This document shows positions 17,184-24,963 of a DNA stretch of 64,000 bases, one piece after another. Source of the stretch: Ignavibacteria bacterium UBA7675 (GTDB lineage Bacteria; Bacteroidota; Ignavibacteria; Kapaibacteriales; UB7675); the NCBI GenBank assembly GCA_002483085.1, contig DLHF01000026.1:107319-171318 (forward strand), written 5' to 3'. The translations under genes were made by a program, and so were the position numbers. Positions within the stretch are counted from its first letter, which is position 1. Each line of letters begins with the position of its first letter. The notes beneath the pieces are model-generated. The model saw nothing but the letters and a program-made list of their open reading frames with translations. It made no database searches and was not told the DNA's origin.

Positions 17184-19142
17184 ATGAGTACGTCCACGCC
17201 GTCGGAACAGAACTCAACCTATACAGTAACCGCACGCAAATGGCGTCCCACGCTCTTTGGCGGTATTGTCGGACAGGAACACGTTACGCAAACTCTGCGC
17301 AACGCCGTTCTGTCGGGTCGTATTCACCATGCGTACATCTTCAACGGACCACGCGGAGTAGGTAAAACTACCACAGCCCGCGTACTGGCTAAAGCGCTCA
17401 ACTGCCTGCATCCCGGCCCGGAAGCCGAACCGTGCAATGAATGTTCCTCTTGTGTGGATATTGCTACAGGACGCTCTATCGACATTATCGAAATTGACGG
17501 CGCGTCCAACAACAGCGTTGATGATGTTCGCAAGCTGCGCGAGAACGCAAAATACCCGCCCACCAGTGGCAAATACAAAATGTACATCATCGACGAAGTA
17601 CATATGCTGTCGACTTCGGCGTTCAATGCCCTGCTGAAGACATTAGAAGAACCGCCGCGACATATTATTTTTGTCTTTGCTACTACTGAGCCACATCGTG
17701 TACCCGCAACCATACTAAGCCGTTGCCAGCGTTTCGACTTCCGCCGTATGCAGATTGACGACATCGTAGGCCATCTGCGCCATATTGCCGGGCACGAAGG
17801 AATTACTATCGACGAAGAATCGCTCACAGTCATCGCTAAAAAAGGCGATGGCTCCATGCGCGACTCCCAGAGTATTTTCGACCAAGTAGTGTCCTTCTGC
17901 GGCACTAATGTGTCCTATGCCCATGTCAACGAAGCTCTCAACCTCATCGACCAGGAATTTTTCTTTACGGTGAGCCGCGCAATCCGGCACCACGACATTC
18001 CGACGATTCTTGAACTCGCGCGCCAGGTGTTTATCCGTGGCTACGATCTTCAGGAGTGTCTGAACGGCTTGGCCGAGCACTTCCGCAACATCCTTACAGT
18101 AGTCGCCACGGGCGATGTAAAGCTGATCGAGACTTCACGGGCATTCCACGAGACCTACACAAAAGAAGCTGCGTTCTTTACCCAGGCAGACGTGCTCCAG
18201 CTCATGAATCTGATCATTACGACCGAGCAGGCTCTGCGCTTTGCTCCGCAGCCCCGGTTGCGCTTTGAGTTTGCGCTTATCCAGATGGCACGCATGGATT
18301 CCGCTATTGATTTGGCTACACTTCTGCTCGAATTAGAAGAGCTCAAAAAAAAAATTGATTCCGGAGCGATAGTGTCCGCGCCTACCAGTGAGCACACGGT
18401 TGTAGTTCCCCCCGCATCGCCTGCGGCGCAAGCTCCATCGGCAACCGTGCAAACCGCCCCGGCGCGCCCAACACCATCATCAGCGCCTGTGCGGCCTACT
18501 GCGTCCGCACCTGCCCCGGCGCAGCCTGCACAGACTCCAGCTCCGCAAAGAACACAGGAACCGGCTGCAGCCTATAGTGCTGCTCCATCTTCCACAGGCC
18601 AGAATCAGCCACGGGCAGAAGAAAAATCTACAGCTCCGCGTATTATTGCAGGTGCAGAAATTGAACGCCAGTGGGAACACTTTGTACGCACAAGCGAGAA
18701 ACTCGACGTAGCATTCCGGCGCCTTGCCAAATCCCACATGTTCAGTGTGTCGTTCGGCGACAACCAAGTTTCATTTGCACCCGCGCCCACTGCCCCCATT
18801 GTTGCAGGCACGCTCACAGAGAAGAAACTGCTTATTTCCGAAGCGCTGCTGGACTATTTCAAAGCGCAGATCATCGTCCATGTAGCAGGCGGAACAGAAG
18901 AAAAGCTCTCGATGTTCGACGAGCCAATAGCGGCTGCAGCTCCGGGCGCCGCTGCATCGGAGAGCGGAACTACCACCACAATCGCAGCACAACCGAGCGA
19001 ACAAGCTCCATATCCGGCACCGGACACAGCCAGCGGCGCAGCGCCCAATGCACAGATAGAGGAGCCGCCAGCAGCCGAGTTACATCCATTAGACAAAGCA
19101 ATTGTAGAGCATCTGAATGCCTACGAAATCGCCATACGATAA
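17184..19142 (+). CDS. dnaX: DNA polymerase III subunit tau (gamma/tau)
   Basis: 652 aa from MSTSTPSEQNSTYTVTARKW, with CAGGAAG just upstream. Clamp-loader ATPase: Walker A GPRGVGKTTTARVLAKAL, the four-cysteine zinc module (CNECSSC), Walker B IIDEVHMLS, sensor 1 VFATTEPHRVPATILSRCQR, then the lid and collar domains to about residue 385. Residues about 400-500 are a Pro/Ala/Thr linker and the last 150 a tau-specific C-terminal part. A run of ten A (18345-18354) falls at codons 388-391, exactly between the collar and the linker; a -1 shift there meets UGA at once, predicting a gamma form of about 391 residues. bcp follows 86 bp later with its own promoter. Confidence 0.93.
   Translation: MSTSTPSEQNSTYTVTARKWRPTLFGGIVGQEHVTQTLRNAVLSGRIHHAYIFNGPRGVGKTTTARVLAKALNCLHPGPEAEPCNECSSCVDIATGRSIDIIEIDGASNNSVDDVRKLRENAKYPPTSGKYKMYIIDEVHMLSTSAFNALLKTLEEPPRHIIFVFATTEPHRVPATILSRCQRFDFRRMQIDDIVGHLRHIAGHEGITIDEESLTVIAKKGDGSMRDSQSIFDQVVSFCGTNVSYAHVNEALNLIDQEFFFTVSRAIRHHDIPTILELARQVFIRGYDLQECLNGLAEHFRNILTVVATGDVKLIETSRAFHETYTKEAAFFTQADVLQLMNLIITTEQALRFAPQPRLRFEFALIQMARMDSAIDLATLLLELEELKKKIDSGAIVSAPTSEHTVVVPPASPAAQAPSATVQTAPARPTPSSAPVRPTASAPAPAQPAQTPAPQRTQEPAAAYSAAPSSTGQNQPRAEEKSTAPRIIAGAEIERQWEHFVRTSEKLDVAFRRLAKSHMFSVSFGDNQVSFAPAPTAPIVAGTLTEKKLLISEALLDYFKAQIIVHVAGGTEEKLSMFDEPIAAAAPGAAASESGTTTTIAAQPSEQAPYPAPDTASGAAPNAQIEEPPAAELHPLDKAIVEHLNAYEIAIR
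18345..18354 (+). other. A10 slippage site in dnaX
   Basis: CTC AAA AAA AAA ATT GAT in the tau frame. Reading one base back, or adding one A to the transcript, gives AAA AAA AAA AAT TGA, a stop directly after the run. Loss of one A also stops within six codons after the run (TTG ATT CCG GAG CGA TAG). The position matches where known dnaX genes make gamma by frameshifting or transcriptional slippage. Confidence 0.65.
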
Positions 19143-19146
19143 AATT

Positions 19147-19179
19147 TTGGGAGAAGGCGACAGCGAATCGTAACTTTGC
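19147..19179 (+). promoter_or_regulatory. Bacteroidota-type promoter for bcp
   Basis: TTTG (19147-19150), a 21-nt spacer, then TAACTTTG (19172-19179), an exact match to the -7 consensus TAnnTTTG. It lies about 50 nt upstream of the bcp start and just after the dnaX stop. Confidence 0.65.
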
Positions 19180-19228
19180 ACCGGTTCCGGCGCACCGGAA
19201 TCGGCTATTTTTCGTATCCGGAGGACCT

Positions 19229-19693
19229 ATGCAACCCGAACTCGGCTCTAAAGCCCCTGATTTCACAGCCCCTATCGACGGCGGGGCTACTCTTTCGCTG
19301 AGCGATCTGCTCGGGAAAAAAGTCGTCTTGTATTTTTACCCCAAAGACAATACAAGCGGCTGTACAAAAGAAGCCTGCGATTTCCGCGACAACATGGAAC
19401 GCCTTACTTCTGCGGGCGCCGTTGTAGTGGGTGTAAGCCCCGACAGCGTGGCATCGCACAACAAATTTAGAGCCGGACACGACCTCAATTTCCACCTTGT
19501 AGCCGATACCGAAAAAGTAATTAGCACAGCTTATGGCGTGTGGGTGGAAAAATCTATGTACGGCAGGAAGTACATGGGGGTAGAGCGCAGCACCTTTGTC
19601 ATCGACGAGCAGGGGGCAATAAGCCATGTCTTCCGCAAGGTGAGCGTACCGGGGCATGTGGACAAGGTGATCGACATGCTCCAGCAGGTATAG
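19229..19693 (+). CDS. bcp: Thioredoxin-dependent thiol peroxidase (peroxiredoxin, BCP family)
   Basis: 154 aa from MQPELGSKAPDF, with CCGGAGGA six bases before the ATG. Thioredoxin-fold peroxiredoxin: VVLYFYPKDNTSGCTKEAC places the peroxidatic Cys45 and the resolving Cys50 five residues apart, the atypical 2-Cys pattern of the BCP family; VVGVSPDSVASH and STFVIDEQG are further family blocks. It reduces hydrogen peroxide and organic hydroperoxides at the expense of thioredoxin. The frame is open far upstream in the dnaX gene, but the ribosome site and promoter fix this start. Confidence 0.93.
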   Translation: MQPELGSKAPDFTAPIDGGATLSLSDLLGKKVVLYFYPKDNTSGCTKEACDFRDNMERLTSAGAVVVGVSPDSVASHNKFRAGHDLNFHLVADTEKVISTAYGVWVEKSMYGRKYMGVERSTFVIDEQGAISHVFRKVSVPGHVDKVIDMLQQV

Positions 19694-19942
19694 TGTACCT
19701 TTTTTGTAGCGCGCTCCGTATTCCGCCTGCAATGCCGATTGCGTATGTTCGTTCACACCCGCAGCTTGGGCACTGCCGATGGGCCGAGCACAACCGGCAG
19801 CCACCGGCATAGAGAATGATAGTCGGGCTTCCGAACTCCTGAAACAGTTCATCAGCTCGGCTGGTTTGAAACACTTTTAGTAGTACAACGGTCGATGTTG
19901 CTTCTCATAGAAACACAACACTGGCGACACGGATAGTAACTC

Positions 19943-21304
19943 ATGATCGATACACATTGTCATCTCGACACTGAAGCATTTGACACCGACCGCAGCGATG
20001 TTCTGCAGCGGGCATTCGATGGCGGGCTCGAAGCAGTCATTATACCGTCTATCGAACCAGCGCACTTCGACAGAGTAGTAGAGCTGGCAGCCTCGGATCG
20101 GCGTATTTACTGTGGTGTAGGTATCCATCCACACAACGCTCTCGAAGCCGACGACAGCGCTTTGCAGCGCGTGGAAGAGCTCATTGGCAGCGAGCGTGTA
20201 GTAGCTATCGGCGAAATAGGCTTGGACTACTACTACGACTTTGCACCCCGCGATGTGCAGCGCGATGTACTGCGCTCGCAAATCGCCATTGCAAAGCGGC
20301 ACAATCTGCCAGTGATATTGCACAACCGGGAATCGGACGACGATCTTCTTGATATTCTGGAGCAGGAGCAGGACGGCACCCTTCGCGGAGTGCTGCATTG
20401 CTTTAGCAGTTCGCCCGAAACAGCACAGCGAGTGCTCGACCTCGGCATGACAATTTCCTTTACCGGAAACATTACCTACAAAAAATCGACGCTCGGCTCT
20501 ACGGTCCAAGCCGTGCCTCCAGATCGCATGATGATCGAGACCGACGCCCCGTATATGACGCCTGTACCGCATCGCGGTAAAAGGAATGAGCCTGTGTTCG
20601 TGCGCCATGTTGCAGAAAAAATTGCTGAACTCCATTCTCTTTCATTCGATGAGGTTTTATCTATGACAACGCAAACTGCCAGACGCCTGTTCGGTCTTGC
20701 GCTTCTGCTGCTGGTTATTCCTTTTGCAGCACAGGCACAGCACGACGACGACGATATGGATGTCGACGAAGGGCCGCGTTTCCCCAAATCGCTCGGCATT
20801 GGCGGCGTTCTGGGCCCTAACACCATTGTAGAAACACCCGAAGGCGGCGGAGATATTTCCTACGACGGCCTGCTGGCTTACGGCGGTGTGCTGGCTTACC
20901 AGTTCATCCCCAATATGGGCGTAGAACTCTCCATGATGTACTCAAAAAACACCAAGGTATTAGAAAAGCAGGCTCAACCGAACACTCATACAGTTATCGA
21001 TCTCGCAGCGATATACAGCTTTAAACCCGACAACCGACTCTCCTTCTTTGGCGCACTCGGCCCGTCGTACTTTATGAATTCCTATGATGGCGAAAGCGAA
21101 GCATTAGTAGGCTTCAATTTCGGCGTGGGGCTTCTCGGTAACATCCAAACGCCTGTTGGCCTTTTTGCTCCTACTCTTGAATGGCGCGTAAGCATGATGC
21201 TCGGCTCGCGCGAGCGCACGAATATCGAGACCGGCGAGAAAATCACCGTGAACTTCTTCTCGTCTATCCCGCGCTTTAAGCTGCTGTGGTATCCGCCGAT
21301 GTAG
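19943..21304 (+). CDS. TatD-family metal-dependent hydrolase fused in frame to an outer-membrane beta-barrel protein
   Basis: The open frame is 453 codons. Residues 1-252 are a complete TatD amidohydrolase: MIDTHCHLD, GVGIHPHN, AIGEIGLDYYYDF, ILHNRESDDD, GVLHCFSSS, IETDAPYMTP, and the closing helix SMTTQTARRLFGL. TatD proteins are metal-dependent DNases or hydrolases. There is no stop: the last TatD helix runs directly into ALLLLVIPFAAQAQ and a barrel of about 185 residues. The helix and the hydrophobic run together form a normal Sec signal peptide starting at Met241, and that ATG has its own GAGGT. Two products from one frame are therefore likely (see 20663-21304). A continuous 453-residue fusion is the alternative. 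Confidence 0.8.
   Translation: MIDTHCHLDTEAFDTDRSDVLQRAFDGGLEAVIIPSIEPAHFDRVVELAASDRRIYCGVGIHPHNALEADDSALQRVEELIGSERVVAIGEIGLDYYYDFAPRDVQRDVLRSQIAIAKRHNLPVILHNRESDDDLLDILEQEQDGTLRGVLHCFSSSPETAQRVLDLGMTISFTGNITYKKSTLGSTVQAVPPDRMMIETDAPYMTPVPHRGKRNEPVFVRHVAEKIAELHSLSFDEVLSMTTQTARRLFGLALLLLVIPFAAQAQHDDDDMDVDEGPRFPKSLGIGGVLGPNTIVETPEGGGDISYDGLLAYGGVLAYQFIPNMGVELSMMYSKNTKVLEKQAQPNTHTVIDLAAIYSFKPDNRLSFFGALGPSYFMNSYDGESEALVGFNFGVGLLGNIQTPVGLFAPTLEWRVSMMLGSRERTNIETGEKITVNFFSSIPRFKLLWYPPM
20663..21304 (+). CDS. Outer-membrane beta-barrel protein translated from an internal start within the tatD frame
   Basis: 213 aa in the same frame as TatD. ATG at 20663 is preceded by GAGGTTTTATCT (GAGG with eight bases of spacing). 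The start MTTQTARR is a basic n-region, followed by an apolar stretch and the cleavage site AQAQ near residue 25. After an acidic linker (HDDDDMDVDEGPRF) come alternating strands (SLGIGGVLGPNTI, YGGVLAYQFIPNMGVELSMM, IDLAAIYSFKPDNRLSFFGALGPSYF, FNFGVGLLGNI, LEWRVSMMLG), typical of an eight-stranded OmpA-like or OmpW-like barrel. The first 12 residues are also the end of the TatD domain. Its terminator follows at 21339-21364. Confidence 0.7.
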   Translation: MTTQTARRLFGLALLLLVIPFAAQAQHDDDDMDVDEGPRFPKSLGIGGVLGPNTIVETPEGGGDISYDGLLAYGGVLAYQFIPNMGVELSMMYSKNTKVLEKQAQPNTHTVIDLAAIYSFKPDNRLSFFGALGPSYFMNSYDGESEALVGFNFGVGLLGNIQTPVGLFAPTLEWRVSMMLGSRERTNIETGEKITVNFFSSIPRFKLLWYPPM

Positions 21305-21338
21305 AGATGTGGAAATACTGCAAAGAGTTGCAATATAC

Positions 21339-21364
21339 ACCCCGCCCTTGCGGGGTTCTTTTTT
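21339..21364 (+). terminator. Intrinsic terminator after the tatD-barrel frame
   Basis: ACCCCGC, loop CCTT, GCGGGGT (21339-21356), then TCTTTTTT. It is a textbook Rho-independent signal, 35 bp after the stop. Confidence 0.85.
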
Positions 21365-21469
21365 GAAAAGGCAATCCCAAAGAGCTTCGTGCCGCCTTCA
21401 TACACAGAGGTTTCGGGCTCTTCCCCAGCTATCATTGTGCTACGCGGCCACGAAACTCTGCACAACTGC

Positions 21470-21502
21470 ATTGCCATAAAGAATAAAGATTTATTAAATT
21501 GG
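21470..21502 (+). promoter_or_regulatory. Promoter for upp
   Basis: ATTG (21470-21473), a 21-nt spacer, then TAAATTGG (21495-21502), one base off TAnnTTTG. The start codon is 32 nt downstream. Spacing equals that of the other promoters called here. Confidence 0.5.
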
Positions 21503-21533
21503 GGCTCTATTCGTTGAACAATCGGGGAAACCT

Positions 21534-22169
21534 ATGAATGGCAATACTTCGGTGACGGTGCTCGACCACCCTCTTGTAAGGTGTGACATCAGCATTCTAC
21601 GCAGTAAAACAACATCCACACCGGATTTCCGCACCGCGCTGAAGCGCATTGCATTGTTTCTTGCCGAGGCTGCCACGCGCTCGCTCGCTGTTGCACGCTG
21701 CGATGTGGAAACACCTTTGGAATACACATCGGGCTATGTGCCCGCCAATGATGTTATTCTGCTCCCAATCTTGCGCGCAGGAATGAGCCTCGTAGAGCCT
21801 TTTCTCTCCATTCTTCCTGATGCCCGCGTGGGATACATTGGCCTGAAGCGTGATGAGCGCACTCTCCAGCCTGTAGAGTACTATTTTAATGTACCTGCGC
21901 CAACACCGCAATCTGTGGTTATTATTCTGGATCCCATGCTCGCTACTGGTGGAAGCGTAAGTGCTACATTAGAGCGCATGTATCTGGAAGGTGTGCCCAA
22001 ATGCGTGATTGCCTCGGTGATTGCCGCACCCGAAGGCATCGAAAATGTTCGGATTAAGTATCCACATACGCACATTGTTACAGCCGCGCTCGACCGCTGC
22101 CTGAACGACCACGGCTATATTCTGCCCGGCCTCGGCGATGCGGGCGACCGTATTCACGGCACAATCTGA
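21534..22169 (+). CDS. upp: Uracil phosphoribosyltransferase
   Basis: 211 aa, the family length. Type I phosphoribosyltransferase: LPILRAGMSLVEPFL, GYIGLKRDERTLQP, the PRPP loop IILDPMLATGGSVSA, and the uracil-recognition end GYILPGLGDAGDR. It converts uracil and PRPP to UMP in pyrimidine salvage. GGGGAAACCT precedes the ATG. It is a single-gene unit between a terminator and a repeat; pyrE for de novo synthesis lies 1.4 kb further on. Confidence 0.95.
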   Translation: MNGNTSVTVLDHPLVRCDISILRSKTTSTPDFRTALKRIALFLAEAATRSLAVARCDVETPLEYTSGYVPANDVILLPILRAGMSLVEPFLSILPDARVGYIGLKRDERTLQPVEYYFNVPAPTPQSVVIILDPMLATGGSVSATLERMYLEGVPKCVIASVIAAPEGIENVRIKYPHTHIVTAALDRCLNDHGYILPGLGDAGDRIHGTI

Positions 22170-22196
22170 TAGAGATGGAGAGTGCGAATGGATAGG

Positions 22197-22388
22197 TGGC
22201 ACGGGCGGCTCTGCGGCGCACGCCTCGTCGCTGTCACCGGTCGCATATCCGGTTCGTGGTTTCCCCAACCGCCTGCCGCTGGTTTGGAAGACCAAAAGAC
22301 ATCGTGCCTGCGGTTGAGGTAGAGCAGCCACGCGGCGGGTGTGCTGCGCGGTGCAGAGACCAAACGCCTATACAGAGACCGAAGCGCC
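22197..22388 (+). repeat. Dispersed A-B element, copy 7 (complete)
   Basis: Module A (22197-22261) starts TGGCACGGGCGGC and holds GTCGCTGTCACCGGTCGCA at 22227-22245. Module B (22328-22388) starts CCACGCGGCGGG and ends GAGACCGAAGCGCC. The element fills the convergent space between upp and the DnaJ gene. Its GAAGCGCC end is only about 12 bp from the dnaJ-like stop at 22401. Confidence 0.9.
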
Positions 22389-22400
22389 TATACACGCATG

Positions 22401-23333
22401 TTACTTTCTCAGCTCAGCCAGTTGGCGAAACAAGTCGCGCTCCTGCTCGCTCAGCTTTTTTGGCAGTTGCACATCGAGCTTTGCATAGAGATCGCCGCGC
22501 TCTTTAGAGCCGTATTTTGTCATACCCAGCCCTTTCAGCCTCAGGCGGGCGCCATTCTGCGACCCGGCGGGAATTTTGAGCTTCACCGCCCCGCTGATTG
22601 TCTGCACTTCCGTCTCCCCCCCGAGCACAGCCGTGTATAAATCAACCTGAACGTCGATGTGCAAATCGTCTTCTTTGCGCTCAAAGCGCGTGTGCGGTGC
22701 TACCCGAATCACAATGTACAAATCGCCATTTGCCCCACCGTAGCGGCCCAGCCCGCCTTTGCCCGAGAGCTTGAGCTTCTGCCCGTCGCGGATGCCGGGT
22801 TTAATAGAAATCTTGATACTTTTGCCATCCACCGTAAGGATGCGCTCAGCACCAGCAAACGCCTCTTCGAGCGAGAGCTCGGCAGTAGCTTCAAAGTCCT
22901 GCCCTTTTGCCTGTGGAGTAGCGCCCTTTCTGCCAAAGATGGAACTAAAGAAGTCGGAGAAACCTCCATTGCTGCCGCCCTGAAAAAAATCGTCGTTATC
23001 GCTGCGGTATTCGTACCGTGGCTGTCCGCCGCCGGGTGCACCGCCACCGCCACCACTGTACCACTGCTGCCAGTTGTAGTCCTCGGCACGGCCACCGCTT
23101 TGCCGGTGCTGGCGCCAGTTGGAGCCGAGCGTGTCGTACTTTCTGCGGTTTTCCGGATCGCTCAATACCTCGTAGGCTTCCGTAGCTTCCTTGAACTTCG
23201 CTTCGGCTTGCTTATCGTTGGGATTGACATCCGGATGGTATTTCCGCGCCAGCTTGCGATATGCCGTTTTGATTTCATCCTGCGAAGCTTTTTTCTCAAT
23301 ACCGAGTACTTTATAGTAATCTTTGAAATCCAT
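22401..23333 (-). CDS. DnaJ/Hsp40 co-chaperone of the CbpA type
   Basis: 310 aa. The J domain (residues 1-70) has YYKVLGIEKKASQDEIK and the HPD motif in KYHPDVNPNDKQ. A Gly/Phe-rich linker follows (about 75-125, GGGGGAPGGGQPRYEY), then two substrate-binding C-terminal domains (LSLEEAFAGAERILT, LKLSGKGGLGRYGG, VDLYTAVLGGETEVQT, GARLRLKGLGM). The four CXXCXGXG zinc repeats of DnaJ are absent, so it is a type II Hsp40 like CbpA. It should stimulate DnaK; no dnaK or grpE is in the window. Confidence 0.9.
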   Translation of the reverse strand: MDFKDYYKVLGIEKKASQDEIKTAYRKLARKYHPDVNPNDKQAEAKFKEATEAYEVLSDPENRRKYDTLGSNWRQHRQSGGRAEDYNWQQWYSGGGGGAPGGGQPRYEYRSDNDDFFQGGSNGGFSDFFSSIFGRKGATPQAKGQDFEATAELSLEEAFAGAERILTVDGKSIKISIKPGIRDGQKLKLSGKGGLGRYGGANGDLYIVIRVAPHTRFERKEDDLHIDVQVDLYTAVLGGETEVQTISGAVKLKIPAGSQNGARLRLKGLGMTKYGSKERGDLYAKLDVQLPKKLSEQERDLFRQLAELRK

Positions 23334-23538
23334 TGGAATACCCTGGGAATAACAAGGCTGTGAAAGTTCAGCCTGCTGCTCTGTATATCAGAAGCAACGG
23401 TGGCTGCACAATGCACTGTAATAATAGTGCAAAAATAGCAATTACCGTCTATGCCGCCAATATATCTCTCGTATTTTCCACATTGGCAGTTTGCTCCGGG
23501 CAGCACACTTTCCAGCCCGAACACATCGGGGAAAATTC

Positions 23539-23546
23539 TATATTTG
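23539..23546 (+). promoter_or_regulatory. Possible -7 box for pyrE
   Basis: TATATTTG fits TAnnTTTG exactly and lies 33 nt before the pyrE start. No TTG stands at the expected distance upstream, so only the -7 half is supported. Confidence 0.35.
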
Positions 23547-23578
23547 CAGAAAATGTTCCTCAATTATCGATTGAATGA

Positions 23579-24127
23579 ATGACACGCGAAGAACTGGCCT
23601 GCGGAATTTACCGCACATCGCATCTTACCGGAACCTTTTTGCTGCGCTCCGGCACTACGTCCCACGAGTATTTCGACAAATACCTGTTTGAAAGCGATCC
23701 CGCTCTGCTTGCGGAAATAGCCCGGCATCTGCTGCCCCTTATTCCTGAAGGCACGGATGTGCTAGCGGGCTTAGAAATGGGTGGTATTCCCATTGCTACG
23801 GCGCTCTCGCTGGCATCGGGCCTACCTGTGGCTTTTGTCCGCAAAAAAGCAAAAGACTACGGCACGTGCAAATTTGCTGAAGGCGCTGATGTACGCGACA
23901 AAAACGTGCTTGTGATCGAAGACGTAATCACCAGTGGCGGACAGGTGCTCCTGAGCACAGCCGATCTGCGCTCTGTGGGCGCCCGCATCAGCCATGTGCT
24001 GTGCGTGATCGACCGCGAGTCGGGCGGAAGGGAAAAGCTTGCTGCCGACGGACTGGGCCTGACACCGCTGCTTACTATGAGCGAGATCAAGCACGCTGTT
24101 TCTGCCACGACCGATACATCCGCATAG
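23579..24127 (+). CDS. pyrE: Orotate phosphoribosyltransferase
   Basis: 182 aa starting MTREELACGIYRTSHLTG, with a short basic N terminus and GTFLLRSGTTSHEYFDKY. The catalytic KKAKDYG block and the PRPP loop VLVIEDVITSGGQVLLS are intact. It makes orotidine 5'-phosphate in de novo pyrimidine synthesis. It leads a three-gene unit: the FkbM methyltransferase starts 3 nt after its stop, which suggests translational coupling. Confidence 0.92.
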   Translation: MTREELACGIYRTSHLTGTFLLRSGTTSHEYFDKYLFESDPALLAEIARHLLPLIPEGTDVLAGLEMGGIPIATALSLASGLPVAFVRKKAKDYGTCKFAEGADVRDKNVLVIEDVITSGGQVLLSTADLRSVGARISHVLCVIDRESGGREKLAADGLGLTPLLTMSEIKHAVSATTDTSA

Positions 24128-24130
24128 CCT

Positions 24131-24925
24131 ATGAAAGGCCAGGCAATCGACTTTTTTCAACGCGTCGCCGCTCGCCGCTTTTTGCAGCCGTTCTGGGAAG
24201 CTGTGCACAAAACAGCTTTGTTTGGCCTCAATGTAAGCGGTGGTGCCGATGTGCATACAAGCGGTGAGTTCCGTGTGCTGCAAGAGCTCGCCCGCAGCCG
24301 CCGCAAAAGCGACCGCACAGTGGTATTCGACGTAGGCGCGAATGTAGGCACCTACGCACAAGCAGCGCTGCGCGTGTTCGGGCCGCTGACTGATGTCCAC
24401 TGCTTCGAGCCTTCAGGGCACACCTTTGGCCTCTTGCGCGATGCTATCGGCGGAAAACCGGGTGTTACACTGCACCCGTTTGGCCTGAGCGAACGGGAAG
24501 AAACGCTGAAACTGCACTACGATGCCCCGGCTTCCGGACTTGCTACGCTGTACCGCGAAAGCTTAGCGCATCATAATACACAGCTAGACACAAGCGAAGT
24601 AATTGAGCTAAAAACACTCGACGACGTGTGCAGGCAGCATCATATCGGGCATATCGACCTGATGAAAATCGACGTGGAAGGCCACGAATACAAAGTGCTG
24701 CTCGGCGCGCGCGATATGCTCGCTGCCGGAGCTATCGGGGCCATCCAGTTCGAGATGGGCCCCGGCAGTATAAGCGCACGCACGTATTTTCGCGATTTCT
24801 ACGAGCTGCTCTCGCCGCGCTACAACCTGTTTCGCATTGTAAAAGATGGTCTGGCGCCAGTGCGCCGCTACCGCGAAGAACACGAACATTTTCTCGTAAC
24901 CAATTACCTGGCACGCCTGCGATAG
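24131..24925 (+). CDS. FkbM-family SAM-dependent methyltransferase
   Basis: 264 aa. Rossmann methyltransferase: VVFDVGANVGTYAQAAL (SAM site, residues about 65-80), DVHCFEPSGHTFGLL, then IDLMKIDVEGHEYKVLLGA, the hallmark of the FkbM family, and a C-terminal FLVTNYLARLR. Relatives O-methylate sugars or other small molecules; the substrate is unknown. It is packed between pyrE (3 nt) and the M42 peptidase gene (38 nt), neither of which suggests a substrate. Confidence 0.8.
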   Translation: MKGQAIDFFQRVAARRFLQPFWEAVHKTALFGLNVSGGADVHTSGEFRVLQELARSRRKSDRTVVFDVGANVGTYAQAALRVFGPLTDVHCFEPSGHTFGLLRDAIGGKPGVTLHPFGLSEREETLKLHYDAPASGLATLYRESLAHHNTQLDTSEVIELKTLDDVCRQHHIGHIDLMKIDVEGHEYKVLLGARDMLAAGAIGAIQFEMGPGSISARTYFRDFYELLSPRYNLFRIVKDGLAPVRRYREEHEHFLVTNYLARLR

Positions 24926-24963
24926 CTCGCGGCAGCCGCTTATTGTTCATCAAAGGAAACGCT

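Noticed and set aside
18671..19228. N-terminal extension of Bcp into dnaX
   Set aside because: The extension is an out-of-frame reading of dnaX; the peroxiredoxin starts at 19229 after a strong ribosome site.
24628..24963. N-terminal extension of the M42 peptidase into the methyltransferase gene
   Set aside because: No ribosome site; AAAGGAAA before 24964 and the family N terminus fix the start.
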